NCBI GenBank assembly: GCA_020152595.1
Contig: JAIGNY010001222.1
Span: forward strand, 259,001 to 323,000
Source of the DNA: Chiridota heheva
Taxonomy: Eukaryota; Echinodermata; Holothuroidea; Apodida; Chiridotidae
Length of the DNA: 64,000 nucleotides
Reading direction: 5' to 3'
Positions 56,306 to 64,000 of the stretch are shown piece after piece. The stretch's first letter is position 1. Each line of letters starts with the position of its first letter. A program made the position numbers and the translations under genes. The notes under the pieces were generated by a model. That model did no database searches. It was not told the DNA's origin and saw only the letters and a program-made list of their open reading frames with translations.

Positions 56306-57225
56306 ATATATAATAAGGCTTGAATAATATACTATTCTTCCCAAGAAATATTATCAAGAATTTAATGCCTTGTGAATAAGCATAGGAGCATGTTTTGGTT
56401 AAGGTGGAAATTGTCTAAAAAATATAACAATTACTGAAACAAGGCCTAACTTTGCCCGAATTTTGTTTATAAGCCTGCTCAAAATAAACTATTTGGACAA
56501 TTAACCTCCTGCACAACTGCTTTCACACCTATGGTCTTGCATGAACATCAAATAAATCCTTCATTAAAATTGTGTAGTGTAGTTTGTACACTATTAATGT
56601 ACTGTATGAGATGAGCTCAAAATCATGGAATCTATCAGATTGGATGGCATCTTTCAAAGGTCTTTCAAGAAACCTGTAAAATAAGGCTGCCCCCATACTG
56701 CTATAGAAACGTGAACAGTCCTATTACTTGTGCAATAGAGTTTCCTGAAAATGATGCTAATTCATATTTGAAGTCAAAACTGCAAGTGTTTGAACACGTC
56801 TTAGGTGTAAAAGGTTTGAAATATGACGAGTCATAAAGTGGGATGAACTTTTGCTAGGTAAACTCCATTATAATTTACGACCACTGAGCGTAAGTAAGTC
56901 TACTTCAATCAAATGTTATATATTTAGAATTTGTCAAATTTTCAATTAGCACAAGAAAGGTCAAATCATTTTGGAATTCATACAAAATCATGTAAGAATC
57001 TAAAGAAAATCATGCTTGAATTTATATAAAGTACTTACAATCCCTAAAACTATATTTCTTACTACTTTACATGTCCCTACAATACATTTAATTGCATATT
57101 TATTGAAAGAAAGGAGGAAAAAACTAGTCATGATTCTTATCAAAATTGTGAAGCTTACTTTATTGTACATGACAAGGCTTATTACCCACAGGTGTGATAA
57201 AATCACACAGTTGCCGCTAGGAACT
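56306..57225. other. AT-rich stretch, nothing recognised
   Basis: TTATAAGCCTGCTCAAAATAAA near 56468 is a copy of a small dispersed repeat seen at 19200 and 22930. No gene. Confidence 0.4.
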
Positions 57226-57615
57226 TGTTCTCACTCGCTTACAAGCTCACGATCAAACCCACTGTAGAAGATCAGATCCGTTCATTTTTTTACTGCCAGA
57301 ATGCTCACCTGATCTGATCACCAGTCAATTAGTTTTTCATCCTCGTTGAAGTAGGATCGTGATCAGAGCAAGCGATCAGATCCACCAATGAGATTTTTAA
57401 AAATCATGAGTGAATGTTGTTGATCAGTGAAATGCGATCAAGTTATATACACTGTTATAACTCGTCTTTTTTATTTCACATGAACAGAAGCCTGCTCCGT
57501 TATATTTCACAGGTTTTTCAGTTTTTCCAGCTTTCGACTTGGAAGTTCACCCATGTCCCATGATCAGATCTCGTGCAGCGGGTCTGATCCGTGCGTGCAC
57601 TCAAGTGAGAATACA
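57226..57615. mobile_element. GATC-rich MITE, copy 2
   Basis: GTTCTCACTCGC, then CACGATCAAACCCACTGTAG and AAGATCAGATCC at the left, mirrored at the right by GATCAGATCTCGTGCAGCGG, GTCTGATCC and AGTGAGAATAC. Internal order (AGCGATCAGATCCACCAATG, GCCTGCTCCGTTATATTTC) parallels copy 1 at 14397-14770. Frames of 64-65 codons at 57518-57733 fall inside or across its right end. Confidence 0.75.
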
Positions 57616-57899
57616 TGACATTATTTTGTCTATAATCATTCAACGGTTTGTGATCAGGATCGGAATACATCAGAGGGGAGCGCAGCCTCAGCACATACAG
57701 CCTGAACAGTCCCATTACTTAATGATGGAATAACTGTGTCACCTTACATTACGGCTGGTTATATCTTATCAGACACATTTGTTAATGACATAAATTGGTC
57801 ATTTTCACTGTTATTTCTAACCTTTTAAGGTGAAGGTCAACAGGGGATATGATTTTCTAGTCACTGGGGACCTAATCTGAATTTCTTGAAATAACTCTC

Positions 57900-58060
57900 T
57901 TATAATATGGTGCTTAGCATTTAAAAACCAGATATCATGTTAAAATAGATAACATGAAGTTCAAAAATGCAATACAAGTATCTGATTGGTCACAATATTG
58001 ACACAATCACTAACAGGCCAATCAATTAGCACCGCTGACGTTACTAAGCATGTATCAGAT
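57900..58060. repeat. CCAAT-pair repeat, copy R4
   Basis: AACCAGATATCATG, then GTATCTGATTGGTCACAATA and AGGCCAATCAATTAGCACCG and CTGACGTTACTAAG. Both CCAAT boxes are intact. It has the same order as R2 and R3. Confidence 0.6.
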
Positions 58061-58334
58061 TAATTGGTGATGTGTAAAACGAATTTACTGACTCAAAACT
58101 GATTACCTCTTTCAAATAGTACCTAAATAGTGAAATTATTTCATTTTTAATAATCTCAGTTTTGTTTTTTAGTATAATTTTGTTTGGCACAAAAATAGAA
58201 TGAAGGTTTATTGAAGAGAGACACCATCAGAAATGACATTTATCAGTCCCTTTTGTTTTAAGTGCAACATCAATGTTCAAGGTCAATAATACCAGAGAGC
58301 TTTAGAGCAAATGATGGTGAATTAATTTAGCATT

Positions 58335-58390
58335 TCCAGAGATTCCCTCATCAGGAGAAAAATTATTTTTCCCCAAAGAGGGGAAAATCT
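58335..58390. repeat. Short self-complementary repeat, copy A
   Basis: GAGATTCCCTCATCAGGAGA followed by AAATTATTTTTCCCCAAAGA and GGGGAAAATCT. It is imperfectly palindromic and resembles 58811-58866. The two copies bracket the candidate exon at 58443-58596. Confidence 0.55.
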
Positions 58391-58442
58391 ATGTAAATTA
58401 AGTAACTTTCAGATTTCCATTTTCAAGTGCTTTGACCTACAG

Positions 58443-58596
58443 TTTTTATTTAGCTTATATGCGGTCATTGTATGTGCGAAGTTACCAGAATGCATTGTGT
58501 GCATACCTGTTTGTGCAATGGACATTCTCTTTCTTGTCTGGTACTGGATGGTGTCTGCGTTACTTCGATAATCCCAGCAAAAACAGGCCAGAATTT
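58443..58596 (+). CDS. Candidate internal exon, possible membrane protein
   Basis: A 154-bp open segment runs from a splice acceptor (TTTGACCTACAG, 58431-58442) to a strong donor (GAATTT then GTAAGT, 58597-58602). The frame gives a hydrophobic aromatic stretch (ALCAYLFVQWTFSFLSGTGW) followed by a polar CLRYFDNPSKNRPEF. This reads like a membrane segment leading into a loop. I do not recognise the family. No partner exon was found. The short palindromic repeats on either side raise the alternative that it lies within a transposable element. Phase: one base of the first codon is in this exon and the last codon is complete. Confidence 0.3.
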
Positions 58597-58810
58597 GTAA
58601 GTTTTTGTCATTAAATATCTTTAAATGGCGTGGAGGATGTCCATTTGCAAACTAGATAATTTGTAGATTAATAAGAATAGATTTTGAAAATGCAAAAATG
58701 AAATTGACCAGTACTTGAGAAAAATTTATAGAACCCATACAAGTTCTGTGCCATAGCATTACGCTGTTTCGTTAGAGGCATCATGGGTAATCTTCAAAAT
58801 GGCAGTCTGA

Positions 58811-58866
58811 GATTCTCCCTTATTCGGGGAAATAATTTTCTCCTAAAGAGGAGAATCTCCTGAACT
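58811..58866. repeat. Short self-complementary repeat, copy B
   Basis: GAGATTCTCCCTTATTCGGG, then GAAATAATTTTCTCCTAAAG and AGGAGAATCTCC. The outer GAGATTCTCC and GGAGAATCTC can pair. Same design as copy A at 58335-58390. Confidence 0.55.
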
Positions 58867-59965
58867 GTTTAATAGAAAGTTAACCTGAATGGAAGAAAGA
58901 CTTAGATGAAAAAGTGTTTGATACCCAAAAAGATAGGCCCAGATGTCACAGGTGTACGGCACTGTTCTAATCTTCATCATTTACAATATCAGAAGTGTTG
59001 CATCAACTGACATTCCATCTGATATAAGCCTAAATCTAAGACCCACGTATTTAATACACATTTTTACAACACTAAAAATTATAGGAAAAAGTTAATATGT
59101 CAAGTCTCATGATTTGTGCTAAACACTTTTCAATGATGTTAGTCCTTGTTAAAATACTTGAAACATAAGTACCCTGCAATTTATTGTTGCATCAGTAACG
59201 AGCGTCGTTTTAATAGGTTGGCACACATTTGTTGTAGCGCCCATATCAAAGAGAACACATCAAACATGTTGCTACTAACTTATCAAAAAAAATCTTTTTT
59301 TTTTGTTTCCTTTCCTTTTTTTTTTTTTCTTCTTTCTTTACTTTTTGCTCCAATGTTTTAAAGACTAAATCAAATACTGTTTATGAGCTTCACAGAAACC
59401 CTGCTGTCCAATGACCAAAAGTGTGATTGTTTGATTTTCATTAAAATGGATCTTACTGTGAGAGGTCACAGGGTCATTTCAAATGTGTAGTCTTTCTTCG
59501 TGTTATAATGAGATTGGCTTCAAAAGATAATGAAGGTTGCGGGATTTCAATAAAGAAAATGACACAATTGAGGAACAGTGTTACATACGAGAATGAAGAA
59601 CGTTTGGGGAGGTAAAATATCATTTATATTGTAAAGTAATATTGGCAGAAATGCATAGTTTAAGCTCGTGGGTGAGCAACAACCTAAAACAACCTAACTG
59701 CTATGTTTCTGTATAAAACTTAAGCTTTACATGATCATAATCTTGTCATATTGGAATCACTTAATTTCCTAGCCTTCCCCCCTGCAATGGAATATATTTA
59801 TCAGACAGCCAAGCCCTTCCCTCTGCCATAGACTAATTGTCAGACTGCCAAACCCCCCCCTCCTTCTGTATCATCTTCTAAAGAACAGATGAGACAGGTA
59901 TCTGGCGCAACTTTTGAAGACTGATGCATGGGTGGTATGGTATAGCACATAAAGAATGCTGCATC
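58867..59965. other. AT-rich stretch, nothing recognised
   Basis: T runs near 59296-59330. No gene or repeat family. Confidence 0.4.
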
Positions 59966-59967
59966 AT

Positions 59968-60050
59968 TATGTCTTAATGCTGTCTTAATGCTGTCGTATT
60001 GCTGTCTTATTGCTGTCTTATTGCTGTCATACTGCTGTCTTATTGCTCTG
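59968..60050 (+). repeat. ~11-bp tandem repeat TTATTGCTGTC
   Basis: About seven units of TTATTGCTGTC and its variants (TTAATGCTGTC, GTATTGCTGTC, ATACTGCTGTC). The reverse frame reads IRQQYDSNKTA repeats, since three units equal 33 bases. Confidence 0.92.
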
Positions 60051-60181
60051 GGCCTCATAAACTTGATATACCTTCAGAAGCTGCATGGTGGGGTTTGCCC
60101 CCTCCCCTTCCAACCATCTTTTTGCTCCTCTGAATGCGAGCTCCTTCCATAAATTTATCAGAAATCTTACCTTACAGCGTA

Positions 60182-60222
60182 CACACCAATAAGGGACTTA
60201 CACACCAATAAGGGACTTACCT
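60182..60222 (+). repeat. 20-bp tandem duplication
   Basis: ACACCAATAAGGGACTTAC occurs twice in a row with one linking base. Recent duplication, no other feature. Confidence 0.9.
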
Positions 60223-60384
60223 GCAAAGAAAGAAAGAGAGAAGAAAAACATGTAAGTCGATTAATCCAATAACTTTACTTGAAGATCATAGACTCCTAAA
60301 CAAAAGTCAGAAACTAGTAACAAATCTATTATTCACCTAAAAACATTATATTTATTTTTTGCGAATGTACCCTTTGCGAATGTA

Positions 60385-60730
60385 CTCTACAGAAAAACTA
60401 GGTTTCCGCAAGCTTTTTAACGTGCGCAAATTTGATGCAACCTTGCAGCAAGCTAGTTTTTGGGACAACGGCAAACTTGTTAGCTTGCGCAAGCTAGCAA
60501 AAACCCTTCCACAAGCTTGCAGCTTGCGCAAGCTATAAAAAAAAAAACTATCTTTTTTTTTCCTAGTTTGCACAAGCTAATGTTATTTGGGCAAGCTAGC
60601 AAGCTTGCATTTGTCCCAAATACTAGCTTGCTTGCAAGCTTGCAGCAAGATTGCTGCAAGCTTGCAGCAAGTTTTTCGCAAACTAAAAATGTTACCTTTT
60701 GGCAAGCTTAGTTTTTTTTTTCTGTAAGGG
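60385..60730. mobile_element. GCTTGC-palindrome element G4
   Basis: CTCTACAGAAAAACTAGG at the left; GCAAGCTTAG, a T run and TTTCTGTAAGGG at the right. Shared internal text includes AAGCTAGTTTTTGGGACAA, GCGCAAGCTAGCAAAAAC and GCAAGCTAGCAAGCTTGCAT, plus CAAACTAAAAATGTTACC. The left end is preceded by a 15-base duplication (TGCGAATGTAC occurs twice at 60359-60382). Frames of 64-73 codons are incidental. Confidence 0.78.
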
Positions 60731-61283
60731 TAGTGCACTATTCAACTAATAACATAAATGATTTTAAAATTCTGATATTGTAATACAAACAAAAAAGATT
60801 GAAAACAAATTAGGCAATTTGGATACTTAAAATTCAGAACAGGTGATTTTGAGATAAAAGTGATTAAATATGTGCTTATATGTATTAGAATTAGGACTGG
60901 ATTCATCCCACTTGATAAATACTGATCTTTTAAATCTTTCATGAATGATAAACAAGAAATTTTAAGTATGTTAAGATGTATCTGATCTATAAATTAATTC
61001 TTCTGACATTTGAAGACAGAAAAACACATTTTTTCCTTTAAAAAGTGCATAATATCATAAGATAGGAATGATTAATGTTTTTCAAGGCATAAAACAGGTT
61101 ATGAAAATTGTTTGTAAGTATTTTATGTCAAAGGAAAAAAGAAAAAAGAAGTAAAGGAGTTATATTTTGATAATGCTGCAGGAGTACAAACATGATGTGG
61201 GTGCAGTAGTTCAGATCGGAAAGAAGGTGGTGTAATTAAGGGTTATGTATTAGGGGTTCGCCAATAATTGGAGGGGATATATA
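60731..61283. other. AT-rich stretch, nothing recognised
   Basis: No gene or repeat seen. Confidence 0.4.
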
Positions 61284-61291
61284 CTCCCATC

Positions 61292-61669
61292 CATAGGTGT
61301 AGAAAGTGGGTGCAGGGGGAAAGCTGCCCCTCCCCCCTACCTCCCCGTGCAGAATTCACCTGCCTGGTTGGGAGGTGAAATTAGTATATTTGGGTAAAAT
61401 TTTCCAAAAATTGACCAAAATTTCCAGAAAACTGCTCAAAATTTCTCGAAAAATGACCAAAATTCTCTGAAAACTGGCCAAAATTTCTTAAATTAATGCA
61501 AAATTTCCAAAAATGAAGGAAAATTCCGAATATGAAGGAATTTCTCCCAGATATTGAAAGGTGTTTCCTGGTTACCAGAAACTTTATTTACCAAAGCAAT
61601 TTTTGCACTTGTCACAGGAAAATTATGGGATTTTTGCCCCTAAGAGAAGTGACCCTTCCTACACCCCTG
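61292..61669. mobile_element. hAT-type MITE with internal minisatellite
   Basis: Left end CATAGGTGTAGAAAGTGG; right end CTTCCTACACCCCTG, which is the inverted CAGGGGTGTAGGAAG. The flanking 8-mers CTCCCATC (61284-61291) and CTCCAATC (61670-61677) agree at seven of eight positions. The interior repeats CCAAAATTTCC-GAAAACTG units of about 20-25 bp between 61395 and 61530. No transposase. The 74-codon frame at 61532-61756 crosses its right boundary and is incidental. Confidence 0.82.
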
Positions 61670-61677
61670 CTCCAATC

Positions 61678-62610
61678 ACCCCTTAGTATCTATGTCCACT
61701 GCTCTGCAAGGGTAAAAATACAAACTGCCAACACCTTCTTGGTCAAAGATATATAAATTCTGGACAATTTGATTAATTTACCTCACAGACAAATACACAC
61801 AGCAGTATTTACCAATTTCTATTTTTTCATGACTTATTGCAATTGTGCTTGTAATGGGGGATATTGCATAAAGTCATGCTATTATTAGTGAAATGGGTAC
61901 AACCCACAAAAATCAAGACAAAACAGCTCAAATAACTTATGACTATTGAGTTAGTAAATCAAAAACAATTGCCGAACACGAATAATTAATCTAATGATAT
62001 CAATGTTGATGGTTGTTATAAGTAATAACACACATGTCTTGTGTACATTGCATAGCATAAACACATGGGAAAACCGTTTACGCGAAGATAAAGAAATCTG
62101 CTATTTTCAGTTTCAAGTTCAGTTTTGATCAGGACTCCAGACGAGACGGTTGTACAGTACGTGAAGAGTTGTAATCAAATAAAATTCATTAATTCTGCTT
62201 AGCTGTTTTCCTTTTGGAGAGAAATAATTACGAATATAATTGTTTTGAAATGAAAAACTTGTGTTGCATTGTTCCTTGCACCAGAGTGTTAAGAGTTTTT
62301 ATTAATGTTACCAGACTTATTAACCTGATAGTATTCAGATTACCAACAACAGTGTTGTCGAAGATGTTTGGGTTTTAGACTTAAACAGAAAGGGTGGAAG
62401 ATTTTGCTAAACTAAACTTATTCTTTCCTTAATTTCACTTTTTAACTCATGAAACAATTACTCACATTAATCTATTTTTAGCACTTGTGCTACCAGAGCA
62501 TTGAAACTCATAATATACAATCAAATAATATTTGTTTCCATTTGACTCACAGTGAAAACTTTTGTGTAAAGTCAAAACAATTATATATCTTTATCTTGTA
62601 TTTTACATTG
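61678..62610. other. AT-rich stretch, nothing recognised
   Basis: No gene or repeat seen. Confidence 0.4.
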
Positions 62611-62613
62611 TAT

Positions 62614-62945
62614 GGTTTGTTTGTTTGTTTGATGAGGGCTTAACGGCACCACGACAACTAGGGTCAAATTGTGCCTAAGAGGTCTGATCATTCTAGAGGT
62701 AGGAAGAAAAGAAAACAGGGAGAGAATGAGCGAAATTCAACAACAAAAGGTCAGAAAGCTGTGATCGAGAGGGGAGGTGCATGGTTGAACCATAAACAAA
62801 GAAGAGAGGGGGTGGAAGAGGAGAATTAAATGATTGTAGAGGGAAGCATGCTGAAGGAAGGAGATAATTATATCCGGAGGATTTTTCTGGAAGAACTCAG
62901 CAATTGAGTTGTGGGGAGCGAGGGAAGCTCTGGGAGGTTGTACTT
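62614..62945 (-). mobile_element. LINE 3' end, same family as 1261-1806
   Basis: Minus-strand translation from 62940 contains PRASLAPHNSIAEFFQKNPP, nearly the same as the C-terminal segment at about 1.55 kb. The 3' tail is (CAAA)n-like (plus strand TTTGTTTGTTTGTTTGATGAG, 62616-62636). The shared untranslated part GTCAAATTGTGCCTAAGAGG also occurs at 1.3 and 13.66 kb. Truncated before the RNase H signature. Confidence 0.8.
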
Positions 62946-63606
62946 CTTTCAATGATTCAGTCCATTAGAAACTGATTTAACTGTTTTTTGCCTAATTTGG
63001 CAGTTTTCAATGGATATTTGGCCAGTAAACATGTGGCAGACATGGCAACCCTGCACCAATAACCAAAAGATAACCCCAGCTCTGGCTCATATGTACCCAT
63101 CCAAATAAATACCTTGTGAAATCCTGAAGGTTATTTTGTAAGCAAAACATCTTCCAACTGATAAAGACAGAAATGTAACCATAAATTACATGGTCCTTAC
63201 CACCAACCAAGCCCTCTGTGGCTATAAATTACCTCATCCTTGTTCTTCTCCCAAACCATGTGCTGAAACCCCTATGAGCTACACTAAAAGACTTCCAGAG
63301 CATCCAATGACTCTCTGTAAGCTTATCTCTATTACTAAGTTGACTGATAAGGTTTCTAGCAGCAAATTTAACAGATATGGAAATGATTGATTGCTTTGAT
63401 GACTGGAAGATGGCTTGTTGAGTGATTCGGACCAATTTGTGTCATATTTGGATGAGAGATTACACCCAGTAGATAATATGCAGATCTAGTGACTGGCAGA
63501 CATTATAGCCCAAAACTAATGAAAGGATTGAGGACTGGGAGCAATTGGTCTGCTCCAGAGTAACCAAGAGCTCTTTGCTTTATGCCATAAGGGTATTGTA
63601 AAGGTG
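62946..63606. other. Stretch with no recognised gene
   Basis: Short overlapping frames of 66-68 codons at 63007-63435 show no family resemblance. Confidence 0.4.
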
Positions 63607-63614
63607 GTAGTACA

Positions 63615-63826
63615 CAGGCACATAGCCAGAAATTGTAATGAGAGGGGAGGAGGGGAGGGGAGGGGAGCCGACTCTACAAACAAAATTCCAACTCAGTGAA
63701 CTATATATAAAACGGAAAAACTCAGAAGCATAACACTTACAATAATTTTAAAACGTCCAAAATAAATTGATATTCAGAAAAGGGGAGAGCCACGACTCTG
63801 GCGACTCCCCATTGGCTACATGCCTG
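63615..63826. mobile_element. hAT-type MITE with perfect 8-bp target duplication
   Basis: CAGGCACATAGCCAG at the left and TTGGCTACATGCCTG at the right are inverted termini. GTAGTACA flanks both ends (63607-63614 and 63827-63834), the 8-bp duplication expected of hAT elements. The 212-bp interior has a G-rich block (63640-63667) and an AGGGGAGAGCC partner near the right end. No coding capacity. Confidence 0.9.
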
Positions 63827-63929
63827 GTAGTACATATACCTTCAGACACTTCAACCATGGAGACTGTATAAAAGTAGCCTGCAGTATATACAACTTTGTA
63901 AATGTAAAAGCAACAGCTATTTAAAAATG

Positions 63930-64000
63930 TCTAAATTACAAATTATCACAGGATATCTTGCAAATTACATATCATCACAGGATATCTTGCAAATTACATA
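63930..64000 (+). repeat. 29-bp tandem repeat running off the window
   Basis: CAAATTACATATCATCACAG plus GATATCTTG repeats at least twice and continues to the final base, preceded by a partial unit (ACAAATTATCACAGGATATC). Its full extent lies beyond this window. Confidence 0.85.

Overview
This window is AT-rich, non-coding-looking DNA from a large metazoan genome, most plausibly a marine invertebrate. That assignment is an inference from the kinds of repeats present; there is no gene here to place the species. I see no complete protein-coding gene. The longer open frames fall in simple or tandem repeats, in transposon relics, or in low-complexity sequence. The only candidate host coding segments are a possible 154-bp internal exon near 58.4-58.6 kb and a weaker open segment near 39.5-39.7 kb. 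The window is best read as intergenic or deep-intronic sequence.

What can be supported is a dense and varied repeat landscape. (1) Non-LTR retrotransposon debris: five 5'-truncated 3' ends of one Jockey/I-superfamily-like LINE family, all on the minus strand (1.26, 6.64, 13.65, 35.0 and 62.6 kb), a plus-strand reverse transcriptase fragment (16.27 kb), a CR1/L2-like 3' end (55.7 kb), a possible LINE tail (16.8 kb), and a tRNA-derived SINE with 12-bp target duplications (15.7-16.0 kb). (2) Non-autonomous DNA elements: a TTAA-flanked long-TIR family with five copies plus a fragment (M1); a second TTAA-flanked family (M2) with four copies; one place (31.06-32.95 kb) where three such elements sit end to end sharing single TTAA sites; three hAT-type MITEs with matching 8-bp target duplications (24.5, 61.3, 63.6 kb); a TA-flanked MITE (47.5 kb); a GATC-rich MITE pair (14.4 and 57.2 kb); a foldback hairpin (56.1 kb); and other inverted-repeat elements (11.2 and 41.0 kb). 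(3) A four-copy family built from short GCTTGC palindromes (9.3, 44.8, 52.3, 60.4 kb); one copy has expanded internally into a 21-bp array and another lies between 115-bp direct repeats. (4) At least fifteen tandem arrays with units from 2 to 82 bp. (5) A composite repeat seen twice (20.6-21.7 and 46.4-48.3 kb) whose subunits carry GC-box and ATGCAT/ATTAAT motifs.

Short regulatory-like matches worth keeping are two palindromic RFX X-box motifs (27.25 and 29.63 kb), one CTCF-like motif (42.64 kb), and a dispersed ~60-bp repeat carrying an inverted pair of CCAAT boxes (at least six copies). The remaining stretches are AT-rich sequence in which I recognise nothing. No operon, CRISPR array, rRNA or intact tRNA gene is present.
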